64,000 nucleotides of DNA from Ligustrum vulgare (GCA_963555705.1 OY743179.1:24678192-24742191); one strand, 5' to 3'. Counted from the first letter of the stretch, positions 36,832-48,381 are shown. Notes: generated by a model not told the origin, from the letters alone. Made by a program: numbers and translations.

Positions 36832-38467
36832 AGGGGTAAGGACAAGGAATCCACCTCCGCACCTCTGCCACCAGAGATTCAGGACTTGGAGGAAGAGCCA
36901 TCTGTGTCTATCCCAGATTTGGCTTACGAAGTGACACCTGAGGGGGCAGAAGAGCTCAAGTTCATTAAAACCAGTGTTCTCCCCAGAGATGTTACCTTCA
37001 GTCCTTCTCTATTCGACTCCCCAAGTTCTCCTCCCGCCAAGGCCGCATTAATTACTGAACAATTTTGGACGGAGGCCTGGTCTGCTTTTTCTTCCAGTGC
37101 CAGTCCGTCTCGGAAGCTGCTCGCTGCTAAAGCCATGAACGCCAGGGCGTAGGCCCTTATTGACGAGGTGGAATCTTCCATGGAGGAGGCACACCAGGAC
37201 AAGAAAGATGCTAAGACTGCTCTCCGTCATGCAGACAACATGCTAAAGGAAATTAATGACCTCAAAACTCAGCTGTCCATAGCCCGTAAATCTTCCTTCG
37301 AGGAGAGGGCTAACGCTAAGCGCCTTTAGGAAGATAATGATAAATTGAAACATGACCTCCAGGCCTCTGAGTCAGACGTGGCGGCTTTGTGTAAGAAACT
37401 AGATGACTCCAACCATGCACAGTCCATCACATCTGAAGCTCTGACCACCGCTAAAGCAACCAAGTCTAAGCTAGAGGCTGAGGTGGCAGCATCCAACGAA
37501 AAATTAGGGAGGGAGATGGAGGCTAAGGCAAAGGCGGAGGAGGACCTTGCCTCTTTAGAACGGCACGTGCAAAATAGGATCACAGAGGTTCTGGAGCAGA
37601 TCGTCATGACACGGGAGGAAAACGCTCTAAGTGCCAAAGTGTCTGAAGCTATCCAGAATTTTAAAGACACTTTTGAAGAGACCCCAGAATACGAGGCCAT
37701 GCAGAGGGTCTTTGGGAACATAGGGGCCAGGATGGCTTTGGGGGATGTGAATGAAGCTTTCCCAACTCCTGACCTATCCTCCATTGAAGCCCTATACCCC
37801 GAATCTCAAGACGATTCTCCTAACGACCCTGCAGATCCTTTGGGTGCACCTGGAAAGGGCTCTTCAGAGGATGTCCCTCCGCAATGATCCTTTTCTGTAT
37901 TTGCCTTGTTTTTTTTTTTTTTTTTTTTGTAAGTACAATGGCACTTTATATTGTAAATGTAACAACATTCAAATTGTATATAATTTGATTTTATGAATGC
38001 AATGATTTTTTGTATTTAGTTCAATGTTTATCTGTTTAAGTGTGAACGCTTCCAGACACAAATGCCTCGCGAACGCATTGTATGAAGATATATGTATAGT
38101 CCTTCAGATCTAAGTAGCCCCAAGGCATTCATGTTTGCTAGTTAGATCTGGCTTTGATTAAATTTTTGAACATTTTTGTCTTATACTCTGTAGCACCTAT
38201 GTTTACAAATTTGTATGAACTCCCCTTGATGGTGTTAACACTTTCAACTCATACGCAGTGATCGCAGTGTAGGCTTATAAGAGTCTCTTGTTTTTAACAA
38301 AATTTATGCATGGAGGAGACATGTGGTCTTATACCTAAAATAATTTAGGAATTTGTGTTTATCCATTATGTTTGTCTAATCAGTAATTGGTACAACCCTA
38401 AACGTAACTCATTTAGGATTTTATAAAATCATATGGTAATGTTGTAACCACTAAAGAGGAATTTGAT

Positions 38468-41400
38468 TTATTGAAAATAGCGAAGAAGGTGATCCGTGTT
38501 CCAAGGATTACATAAAGGTACCCCGGATAATTCCTCGATCATGTACATTCCGGGTACCACCTCGGCAAAGACTTTGTAAGGGCCTTCCCAGTTAGGACCT
38601 AAAGTCCCTACTCCTGGTTCTTGAGTTGAAGGGAGAACCTTTTTTAGGACTAAGTCCCCAACATTAAAGTGCCGACTCTTAACCCTTTTTTTTGTAATAG
38701 CGGGCCATTTTCTCGTGGTACCTGGTGGTTACCACTTAAGAATCATTCCATTTTTCCAAATTAGCTCTTTGTGTTTCTTCGTTTCCCACTTCGTCATAGT
38801 GGATTTGACGAAGAGAGGGGACCCCAATTTCGACCGGACATACCGCCTCAGATCCATATGCTAAGGAGAAAGGCGTTTCACCAGTGGCAGTGTGCGAGGT
38901 GGTTCGAAGTGCCCATAATACTTGTGGGAGTTCATCTACCCATACGCCCTTTTTAGACTCCAGCTTCCTTTTCAGTGTATTCTTTATGGTCTTGTTCACA
39001 GCTTCGACCTATCCGTTAGCCTGTGAGTGATGTGGAGATGAAAATAATTTCTTAATTCCCAAATAGTTGCACAATTCATCTATGCTTCTGTTTTTGAACT
39101 GTTTTACATTATCACTAACCAGTGAGTGCGGTATTCCGAACCGGTATATGACATTCTTCCAGATGAACTTTGTGGTGTTGGTCTCGATAATCCTCGTCAG
39201 GGGTTCCGCCTCGACCCACTTGGTGAAGTAGTCAATTGCCACTAGCAAAGCAATTATTACCAGCACCCCTAGGCATATGACCAATAATATCAACCCTCCA
39301 CTTCGCAAAAGGCCAAGGGCTAGTCACCACAGTTAGCTTGTGATGCGGCTGATAGGGTATGGTTGCATGCCTTTGTCATTTATTGCATTTGCGCACGAAG
39401 TCATGAGAGTTCTTTCGCATAGTCGACCAAAAATATCCTTGTTTAAGGGCTTTCCGAGCTAGTGATAACGCCCCTGCGTGGTTGCCACATATGCCCTCGT
39501 GGATTTCTTTCATCACATACCGTCCTTCCTCCGGCCCCACACATCCAGCAAAGGGGAGCTAAAGCTCTGTTTATAGAGCAGGTCATCTAAAAGTATGAAA
39601 TTTGCGGCATATCTTTGCAACTTTCGAGCTGTTTCAGGCTCGTCGGCACTGTCTGATGTTTCAAGTATGCTAGTATAGGATTCATCCAGGATCCTTCTTC
39701 TTCTATTGCCAAAATCTCCGTCCTTGGCTCAATAGAAGAGGTCAACAAGCGCTCAATTGGGATCAGATTATGGAGCTCTAAATCATTGCTGCTTGCTAGT
39801 TTGGATAAAGCATCGGCGTTGGAATTCTCAGTTCTGGGAATGTGCCGTAACTCCATTTTTCCGAAGTGCACAGTCAAATCTCTTACTTTTTTCAAGTAAG
39901 TGACCATAGCTGGTTCTTTGGCAGAAAATTGTCCATTAAACTGACTCACAACAAGCTTTGAATCACTATTCGCCACTACGGACTTAATTTTCAAAACTTT
40001 CGCAAGTCTCAACCCATCTAATAGCGCCTCGTATTCAGCAACATTGTTTGAGGCTTTAAAGTCAAAACGGATCGCACTGTGCAGTTTGAATCCTTCTGAG
40101 CTTATTAGCAATATTCCCACACCGGATCGTCCCTCAGTCGAGGACCCATCAACGAACAATTTCCATTCTCGGCTGTCATCTGTGTCATCAACCATCTTAA
40201 CCTCCGGTGGATGTGTGAACTCAACTATGAAATCCGCTAATGCTTGACCATTTACAGCGGTGTGAGGCTCATAATGTAGGTCGAAATGGCTAATTTCAAT
40301 CGCCCACTTCATTAACCTTCCAGATACATCTGGTTTCTGTAACACCTGTCTCATAGGAAAGTTGGTGAGCACGTGTATGGAGTGCAACTGAAAGTAGGGA
40401 CGGAGCTTGTGAGATGCTGTGATCAATGAGAGAGCAAGTTTTTCCATATTTGGGTAACGTGTTTCAGCATCCAGCATGGCTTTGCTTACATAATACATCA
40501 GGAACTGATTCCCATCCTCCCCTCTGACCAATACCGAGCTAACAGCCTCTTTTGATACGGCTAAATACAAGTAGAGAAGTTTGGCAGCCTTTAGTTTTGA
40601 TAGTAATGGGACATGTCCCAAGAATGTTTTCGGGTCGGAAAAATCCTGCTCACATTCCGTCGTCCATTGAAATCGCTTCCCTCCCTTCAAGACCTTAAAG
40701 AATGGCAAGCATTTGTCAGTGGACTTGGAAACGAATCGATTTAAGGCCGCAATTCTCCCCGTCAAGCTTTGCACTTCTTTTGGATTCCGAGGTGATCGTA
40801 TGCTTAACAAAGCATTGATTTTATCGAGATTGGCTTCGATCCCTCTCCTATTCACCATGAGAATCCAAGAAATTTTCCGGACGCTACCCCAAAAGCGCAC
40901 TTCGCTGGGTTGAGCTTCATTCGATATTTCCTCAAAACATCGAAGGCCTCTGAAAAATGGGGGATATGCTCTGTGGCGACCATGCTTTTGACCAGCATGT
41001 CATCAACATATACCTCCATGGTGTTTTCTAATTTTTATGAAAACATGCGATTTACCAACCTTTGATAGGTAGCTCCAGCATTTTTTAACCCAAATGGCAT
41101 AGCTTTGTAACAATAGAGTCCCCTATCTATAATAAACGAAGTATGCTCCTCATCTGATTCATACATGGGGATTTGATTGTACCCGGAGTATGCATCCATA
41201 AAACTCAGCATCTCATGTCCCGCTGTGGAGTCAACTAACTGATCAATCCGAGGCAGTGGAAAACTGTATTTGGGACATGCCTGGTTCAAATTTGAAAAAT
41301 CAATACATACTCTCAGCTTCCCATTATGTTTTGGTACCAAAACAGGGTTTGATACCCGCTTCGAATACCGGGATTCTCTGATAAAGCCATTTTTCAACAG

Positions 41401-42371
41401 CTTAGTAACATCTTCTTTCAAGGCCTCATACTTATCAGAACTCATAGGTCTTCTCTTTTGCCTGTGCCCATAGTTTCTGGGATCAAGCTGGAGTTTGTGA
41501 AAGGGCACTTTAGGATCGATCCCAACCATGTCATCATGTTTCCATGCGAATACATCGAGGTTCTCAAGTAAGAAGCTTTTCAGCTGATCTTTGTATTCAA
41601 TCGGTAAATCCAATCCAATCTGTAACTCCTTGATTGGGTCAAGTGGATCTACACCGAAGTATTCCAATCTTGCAGCTGGGGTAGAGCAATTACCTCCTGC
41701 CATTCTTGGATCCAGATCTGCCAGATCTTCTTCCAGCGTCATCATAACATCCTCATTTCTTGAGGGTCCTCCACCCAGTCTTTCAAGGTCTGGAGCAGCC
41801 TCGGCCATTTCTACATCGCTAATCATGTTCAAGCTCCGGTCTTGAAATTTTCGGATTGCGTTTGTGTAACAGGCCCGCGATTCAGTTTGGCTCCCCCTTA
41901 CAGTTGCAACACCATGCTCCGTGGAGAATTTCATGCAAATGTATTTTGTATGAGTTGCAGCTCCCAAGTCAATGAGGCCTGGCCTCCCAATTGAGCCACG
42001 ATAGGAGGAGATTTTGTCCACAACCAAGAATTCCATGGGGATTCTGGAAAGAGTTGGTGCTTGCCCTACCTCAGTCATAAGGTTATGGATCCTTTGGGAG
42101 TTATGCTGTCCCCAGTGAATCCATATATTGGATCTGGGACTGGAATGAGTGGAGTGTTGATCCCCATCTTATCAAAAGTTACCCCTTAAATCACATTTAC
42201 CGAGGTACCATCATCCACCATCATTCGTGACAACCCATTCCAAACCACTACTACCCTGATAACCAATGCATCATTGTGTGGAAAGTGTACTCCATTAGCA
42301 TCGTCTTGGGTAAAGGTGATAGATTCTGTCCGAGGCATCCCAACAGGATGTGAATGGATATGGTAATTCAT
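38468..42371 (-). pseudogene. gypsy-3 pol (PR-RT-RH-aRH-INT)
   Basis: Minus-strand order: protease-like SRMMVDDGTSVNVI near 42,190; RT with LRVCIDFSNLNQACPKYSFP and YVDD at 41010-40999; RNase H; second RNase H-like domain WKLFVDGSSTEGRSGVGI (about 40,170); integrase with FGIPHSLVSDNVKQFKNRS, SSPHHSQANG and [20 protein letters not shown]; pol stop TAA at 38470-38468. Long open blocks (42078-41035 and 40900-39587) show it is younger than copia-3, but stops after 41035 and 39009 and frame changes break it. The integrase catalytic D-D-E region is partly decayed. Confidence 0.88.
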
Positions 42372-44424
42372 GTTGGCGGGCTACTTGGCTTCTCTGATAT
42401 ATCTCTTTTGGGAGTAGTTTGTGCTCCCACCTGGGTGGGGACCTCCCAATATTGTGTCGATTTCACGAATAGGAGGGTCGGCCACAGGCGTAGGTGGTTC
42501 TCTTGTATCTTTAGCGTGTTCCGAGGAGGTATCCTGGCCCTTGTTCCTGTCTCTTTGACGATTGTCAATCCTCTCTTTGGTCGAGTTCTTCCACAGAGCT
42601 CTCCTATCAGCTCGGTTGAACTTTTGGCCACCTAGTTTTTGAGTTCTCCCCTTGTCAGGGGAGAAATCATTTCCCCTTCTTCCATGCGCCTCTTGGTCCG
42701 CTAACATGTATATTTCCCTGCAATCTTCTATTGCATGACCGTAATACTTGTGGTAGACGCAGTAAGCCCCAATCATGGGCTATTTTCCACTTCAGCTACT
42801 TTTCATTCTTCCTTGAGCCATGAGAGGATTCTGAGAAGGAGCGTTGGAGTGAAAGTTGGGGATAGCTTCCGTGATCTCTGCTGCATAGCTGGACCCTGTC
42901 CCCAGAAATAGACGCGACGCTCCACCTCGGTTACTGCCGAACCTATCCTTGTTACCTCCTTTCTTGAGGTTTGCTTCATTAGAATACCCAAGATTGTATC
43001 TCCCTTGAGGGTGGTTGTCTCTGGCCCTAGCCATTTCTTCTGATACGATCTCCTCCTTCAGCAGATCTACTAAGGCATTGTAATCCCTCGATTTTCTGCT
43101 TCGAACATCCCTCCAAAATATGCTCGTCATATCTAGCCCTCCTTTCAATGCAGGAAATATTTCCGCCTCAGTGATTTTTTCACAAATGTGCATCTCTTCA
43201 GTAAACCGAGCTAGGTAACTTTTCAGAGATTCATCCCTTCCTTGCCTTAAATCCTGAAGGCGTTGGAGTGGGAGCTGTTCAGGCCTGGAGGAAACAAAGC
43301 CATTTTTAAAAGCTGTTTTCAGATCTCTCCAACTGTGGATGCTACCATGTGGAAGCTTTTTGTACCATCGTATCGCACTTCCCTCAAGGGTCAAAGCAAA
43401 AGCTTTGCACTTTAGTGTCGGAGTGGCTCTAGCTATCTCCATGCTAACGCGGTAGTTTAGCAGGTGATCGTCAGGGTCACCTCGGTCAGAATACTTTGCT
43501 ATTTCTGGCATTTCGAAGTCATGAGGCACTGGGAACCTACGTATGCCCTCCGTGAAGGAACTTATTTCCTCTTCGTCATCTAGCTCGTATGAGGATAGTT
43601 CACTGTTCTCGTCATGACCGGAATACATTGGGTCATGGTGTTGATCGTAGGGCGGTGGAGCATACTCCTGCCTTTGTGGCGGAAAAACTCGGCCGTAATT
43701 TGGCCTTTCATGGGTTGGAAAATCATTACGAGATTTGGTCCGAGCTGCTTCGGCTATTCTTTCCTACCTATTCCTAGGCTCATGTGTTGAGGCCAACTTT
43801 TCTGCTCCCGTACCATGCTGGTCCCTATGCACTTAACTCTGCGACAAGGCTTCTTCAGCGCGTCGCTCCCGCCTATTTCTAGGCTCAGCTGCATTGTGCC
43901 GACCTTGATCATTTCGACCCCCTCGCTTGCCTCTGAATAGCCCTCCTATCCGGCTGAAGACACTTCCAAATTTTAGGGGCAAAGCCTCCCGGTGTCTAGC
44001 TGGGAGTTGGTCTTGTCCTTCAGGTGCTTCATGTTCCGGGCCTTCTTCGTAAAAGGGCGGGGATTCCACCTCGGCATATGCCTGGGGATCTTGATAATAA
44101 TAGGAGGCAGTAGTCGCCTCAGGTGGTGAGTAATGTTGCTATGAATATTGCAGGGGCATCGTGGGCTCGTTCATAACATACCCTCTAGCCATGTAGGCAT
44201 TCATCGCAGCAGTTTGTTCTATATGCTGTTTCTACATTTTCAGCATTTGGGCTGCCATCCGAGTCATATCTCGCAGCATGCGGGGATTACGGTGTCGGCG
44301 CGAAGGGTTAGGTTAGGCCACCCCCTCATTTGTGTTCTCACGAGGCCTCTGGGGAGCCTCCTCCTCGCTGAACTGGTCATTTCTACTCCTACGAGGATTA
44401 ATATCATTGTCACTTTCATTCATG
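42372..44424 (-). pseudogene. gypsy-3 gag
   Basis: It starts at about 44424 (MNESDNDINPRRSRNDQ) and soon meets stops. An Arg-rich piece lies at 44069-33,833-equivalent minus frame ending near 43833 (PRNRRERRAEEALSQS). The capsid core is open at 43628-42792: KFPVPHDFEMPEIAKYSDRG-like text, DPDDHLLNYRVSMEIA and LEGSAIRWYKKLPHGSIHSW, which is the Ty3/gypsy 'retrotrans_gag' signature. A decayed CCHC-like finger (YCVYHKYYGHAIEDC) lies at about 42,765-42,720. The protein cannot be made intact. Confidence 0.82.
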
Positions 44425-44730
44425 TTCAAAGCAATTTTTTGGTTTTATCTTCTCTTTCAAAGATAGATGAACTTTTATCTCAAAACTCTAAGCTTTTTTC
44501 AAGGTTATTAAACTTGTATTTTAAAGTTCCACGCCTTTTTCAAGGTTAATAAACATATATTTCAAAGTTTCAAGCCTTTTTCAAGGTTAATAAACTTATA
44601 TTTCAAAGTTTCACGCCTTTTTCAAGGTTAATAAACTTATATTTCAAACTTTCACGCCTTTTTCAAAACTTCCTTTCTATGTATGGATTTTCATCATGCG
44701 TTTTCGTGGTTAGCAGTATGGTTTCCATAG

Positions 44731-44742
44731 ACGGCGCCAAAA
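44731..44742 (-). other. gypsy-3 primer-binding site
   Basis: On the minus strand TTTTGGCGCCGTCTATGG follows the 5' LTR end GGTCAACA directly. TTGGCGCCGTC is a very common plant gypsy primer-binding context. Confidence 0.8.
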
Positions 44743-45174
44743 TGTTGACCACAAAATCCGATTGGACCTTGGACCAACACGTCTCAGCTCCTCCTTCTTG
44801 AACATGTGGATCTCCTGCGCACTGTGACAAATGATCAGTTTACAAAGGGGGCCGAGGTGACTCCCTTTTGCACTCCGATGCCAAAGTCAGTGTTCATCTC
44901 CAGCAAATATAAATTGGGTGCGGGAAATATAAGTGTGTAAAAGAGAAAAAAGGGATTGAGAGTAAATATTTTGTTAAGAGTATGAAATTGCTAACCCTTT
45001 ACATGGCGGGAGGAGGCTTCTATTTATAGAAGGATTCATTGTTTTGGATTGCGACGCATGACGAACTTTACACGTGTATTCACCCTAGCTCTTGGAGGGG
45101 ACAACCTTGCTTTTTGACCGTAATCATTGCTACATTTTGTAGGGGATGGGCGCCTGTCACATCTTAGTAAAGGC
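44743..45174 (-). repeat. gypsy-3 5' LTR, inner part
   Basis: From the GGTCAACA boundary at 44743 to the AAGGC target site of copia-2. It contains CTTCTATAAATAGAAG (about 45,030-45,015), a TATA box on the minus strand. The rest of this LTR is at 52833-53083. Confidence 0.82.
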
Positions 45175-46894
45175 TGTTAGCCCAAGAGTAAACTAACCAA
45201 GAGGGGGGTGAATTGGTTTATAAAACTTTTTCGATAAATAATCTCAAACTTAAAACCAATAGGTACAAGTATAGCACTAAGATAAAGCGTTGCACAATAT
45301 AAATTGATAGAATAGAGTAAGTGCGATGTAAGTAAATAAAAGGGATGAGAGAGTGCAAACGCGATTTATGGAGGTTCAATCAACCAACGTGATCTACGTC
45401 CCCCGTTACCGAGCTCTCCGTCACGAGTAAGGCCAAATCCACTATTTTGGTAACTTACAACAAGGAGTACCAAATCCTTAGACGACTTACAAGAAGGAGC
45501 GCCTATCCTTTACAATCGAGTTTTCACACGGCTCTCGAAACCAACAATCGAGTTTTGACAAGGCTCTCGAAAACCAACAATCGAGTTTTGACAAGGCTCT
45601 CGAAACCAACAATATATAATGAATTGAGTTTACAATTGAAACAACTCTCTTGACAAATGATATACTCAAATTAAGTACCGAGAGAGTTAGGCTAACACTT
45701 CAATAGATAGCAATGAATTAAGCTCGAGTGTTAGAGAAAAACTTTGATGCAAATGATAATGAAAAGTTCAATGCAATCAAACAAAGTTGTTCAAATAATC
45801 TCTTGTTGAAAATATTGAATCAAATTAAGTACCAAGAGATGCCACACTTGAATAATTAACAATAAGTTGAGCTCAAAGTGTTTAGGCAATGGAACTTTGA
45901 TGAATCAAATGATAATGAAAAATGTAGTACAAATAATCAAAGTTCCTTAATTGAAATTTCTCTCTTGTAAAAGATTAAAACAAGTTTAGAACAAAGAGAG
46001 ACTTACACTTCAATTCCAATATAGTGTGAAGATGTTGAAGAAGTTTAAACAATGTAAAACCAAGAATCTTTACAAAAATTTTCTTCCAAAAACTTTGATG
46101 AATTTGATAAAACAAAGTTTAGATCAATCAAAGTTTTATGAAAAATAAAAGATGAATAAAAACCAAGTAAGAACAATGAATTTTCACAAGAAAGTTTGTA
46201 TAAAATGTTTTCAAAGTTGTTCAAATTGAATGCAAATGTGATGGCTATTTATAGATGAAAAAATTCAAGTTCAGCCAGTTTCGGTCGACCGGTTCTTGAG
46301 TTTCGGTTGACCGAAAGTTTGAATATAGCCGTTGCATTATAGCCGTTAAACTTTCGGTTGATCAGGCTATTTCGGTCGACCAGACTTTCGGTCGATCAAG
46401 TATACTTTCGGTCGACCGAAAGTATAAAAATTGGAATTTTTATTTTAATATCAAAAAGTTTATTTTTCCAAAACTATTTCATGATATTATTTGAAAAATC
46501 ATTTTTATGCAATTGATGAGTTTTCAAGTAAGTTTCTTGATGCATAAAAATCATTTTCGAGCTCGTTGAATTTCATCGCTAAAGATTGAGAGTGTTATAC
46601 CTTTACATAATTGAAATCAACTCTAATCTTGTATGCTTGAATTCTTGATCTTTATGTCATGCTTTTCATCCTCAATTTTGGTCTTTGAATATCTTCAATT
46701 CTTTCATGATCTTCTTTGCGTCTCATGTGCTCGATCACATAATTTTGATTTATATCTTTGAGAGACGATTTGAACATAGAGTGCTTTGAATATTTATCAT
46801 TACATGAAACACTTGAAGCACACTTGTTAGCAACACAATAAATTCTTGTTTGTTATGATCAAAACAATAAGGTCAAATTGACCATAGGTCAACA
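45175..46894 (-). repeat. copia-2 3' LTR
   Basis: It starts (plus) TGTTAGCCCAAGAG and ends GGTCAACA. Compared with the other LTR it lacks about 78 bp near 45,220 (flanked by CAAGTA repeats) and has one extra ~32-bp CAATCGAGTTTTGACAAGG unit near 45,550, with only a handful of point differences. It contains CGGTCGACCG palindromes at 46,280-46,420. Confidence 0.92.
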
Positions 46895-47290
46895 ATTTTC
46901 CCCTTTTTGATTATGACAAACAAGATGATTTGTAATGATAATATAAGCAATTGAAGCATATAATCAAAGCATAGGGAAATGAGAATAAATGATAAGTTCA
47001 ATTTTAGCATATATTCCCCCTATCTTATACAAACCAATGAGGTATAATCTAGCATATAATATAATCCTTTTTATGCATATAGATTATCCAATTTCAAGCA
47101 AATCAAATCATCACCATATTTTCCCCCTTTTGACATAAGCAAAAAGGTGGCATCTATTCCATATTCATGAGCATAGGTGTGATAAGCATAATAATGGGGC
47201 ATAAAAAATATCTTGATTGGAATCATATTCCCCCTTAGTAACGCATTCCCCCTTAGAAACGCATTCCCCCTTAGAAAAGCATTCGTAGCA
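46895..47290 (-). other. copia-2 3' untranslated region and polypurine tracts
   Basis: Read on the minus strand this matches copia-1 at about 24,520-24,905: shared ATATGCTAAAATTGAACTTA, TTTCCCTATGCTTTGATTAT and AAATCATCTTGTTTGTCATA. It is therefore retrotransposon sequence, not part of the captured cassette. AAAAAGGGGAAAAT sits next to the LTR as polypurine tract. Three further AAGGGGGAATGCGTT-type units lie in tandem at about 47,228-47,280. Confidence 0.8.
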
Positions 47291-47315
47291 TGAAAAATTA
47301 CCAAAAATCACAAAA

Positions 47316-47700
47316 TTTAGTTTCACGTATTCCAGTATAATCTCATATCTCAAATCAAATCTTTCTTTAATAGTAAAAGTTACAGCGCATTAAAATCCTG
47401 TTCCCTCTTTTCATTTTTCTATTCCTTGCTTTCTCGCTGGACTCAACAGCATGTGGATCTACCCAGGTCCTATATACCTTGATTATTATTATACCGAAAC
47501 ATATCAGTACAAAATCCAAGTAAAATATTCGATATCGCAGATCAAATCTTCCTTTAACAGTAAAGTTACAGCGCATGAAATCTTGTTCCCTCTTTTCATT
47601 ATTCTATTTCATATTGTCTTGCAGGAAACAGTATCATGAGGAACTACCCAGATCCTTTTCACCTTTAAAAAGATCGGTTGGGAAGAGGTTAAATCCATCA
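47316..47700 (+). repeat. Duplicated leader of captured cassette
   Basis: Two roughly 160-bp units (from 47,316 and 47,500) share ATCTCAAATCAAATCTT / GCAGATCAAATCTT, TTACAGCGCAT, CCCTCTTTTCATT and a CTTGCTTTCTCGCTGG / TTGTCTTGCAGGAAAC segment. The cassette at 62,313-62,570 has a single version. Homology to it starts at TTTCACGTATTCC (about 47,319 and 62,321), marking the left capture boundary at about 47,290-47,320. Confidence 0.7.
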
Positions 47701-47705
47701 AAAAA

Positions 47706-48236
47706 ATGGATAACATCCTTTCAAGCATTCGCAAGTATTATTCCAATCTTCCAATGAATGATCTTAGAAAAATTTATCAAATGAGGCTCGAAAGATTGAG
47801 GGTGCTTATGGCTCATGGCATTCCAGAAGACGTGCGCTGGTTAATAGAAGCAAAAGTCCGATTAACTGGTGAATTACCATTGTCATTTCCTAAACATCTG
47901 CCTGGTTTGGGTAAAAGCACTTTTGCAAATAAGCGAAGAGCAAAAAGGCTGAATGGTTGCTACAAATGTGCTCGTTGGAATTGTGATACTCGTTGCAAAA
48001 CAGTCGGATATTCATCTAACAATCGAGATGATAAAATTGATTTCATAAAGGGTGGACTGAGTAGGGAGTGTTTGGATGATATTAGATTGACTCTTGAGAC
48101 GCACCCAAGTGGATATGTGCAACGGAAAATTCTTTCCTTATATGCTCAATTTAACGAGGATAAAAAACGTTATAGTCTCAAGAATACAATCGCAAAAGAT
48201 CCGGTTTGCCAGTCTGTTTTGGAAACCCAGCATTGA
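47706..48236 (+). CDS. Unrecognised basic Cys-rich protein, 176 aa (cassette 1)
   Basis: An intact ORF from ATG 47706. The N-terminus is Arg-rich and probably helical (residues 5-55, NDLRKIYQMRLERLRVLMAH). Residues 76-81 are basic (KRRAKR), followed by a possible zinc-binding motif C85-x2-C88-x4-C93-x3-C97 (GCYKCARWNCDTRC). The C-terminal third includes LDDIRLTLETHPSGYVQRK. There is no signal peptide or membrane segment. I do not recognise the family. Basic residues followed by four Cys suggest nucleic-acid binding; some plant-virus Cys-rich nucleic-acid-binding proteins have a comparable layout, but homology is unproven. It lies 263 bp upstream of LOG on the same strand, and both are antisense within copia-2. 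A close relative at 62575 with scattered, mostly conservative changes argues for past selection on the protein. Confidence 0.8.
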   Translation: MDNILSSIRKYYSNLPMNDLRKIYQMRLERLRVLMAHGIPEDVRWLIEAKVRLTGELPLSFPKHLPGLGKSTFANKRRAKRLNGCYKCARWNCDTRCKTVGYSSNNRDDKIDFIKGGLSRECLDDIRLTLETHPSGYVQRKILSLYAQFNEDKKRYSLKNTIAKDPVCQSVLETQH

Positions 48237-48361
48237 TATAAGGTAAAATTTTTGATCCTTTTTCCTTTCGCGAGTTTTGATAAAGGTTTAAAAAAAATTA
48301 AATCGCCGAAAGGTGACAGTCTCGATACGATAAAAATATTCAAAAGTAGGCTGATTTTGTC

Positions 48362-48381
48362 AAAAGTAAATCTTTACTTTT
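48362..48381. promoter_or_regulatory. Conserved 20-nt palindrome between cassette genes
   Basis: AAAAGTAAATCTTTACTTTT has 9-bp inverted arms. The same 20 bases occur at 63294-63313 in the second cassette at an equivalent place, preceded in both by GTAGGCTGATTTTGTC. The surrounding spacer is more diverged, so retention is notable. It could be a hairpin in the first transcript or a binding site upstream of LOG. Confidence 0.6.

Larger units (their letters stand above)
34004..37887 (+). pseudogene. gypsy-3 antisense accessory ORF, spliced
   Basis: Runs opposite to gypsy-3. Exon 1 is 34004-34054 (MAYSSSRVYNLGLPFPK, then GTAAAT). The next exon has an acidic SDSDSEEEKDQ stretch and a PF04195-like domain with LPLHPFFRALLRSNMCPYQL and WYYLSPQGSYPLVITGHP. 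Further exons are at about 35,290-35,440 (donor ATGAGTAAGT) and from 35516 (acceptor TTGCTAG). The C-terminal part is a long coiled coil (DLKTQLSIARKSSFEERANA, then KLEAEVAASNEKL) and an acidic tail ending at 37887. A few stops (after 34634, at 37150 and 37327) and the Cassandra-like insertion break it. Without that insertion the frame reads through (LKRLRRG to KDKES). Confidence 0.75.

Noticed and set aside
45447..45669. Frames with repeated NNRVLTRLSK / ALSKLDCWF
   Set aside because: They follow the ~32-bp CAATCGAGTTTTGACAAGG repeats of the copia-2 LTR.
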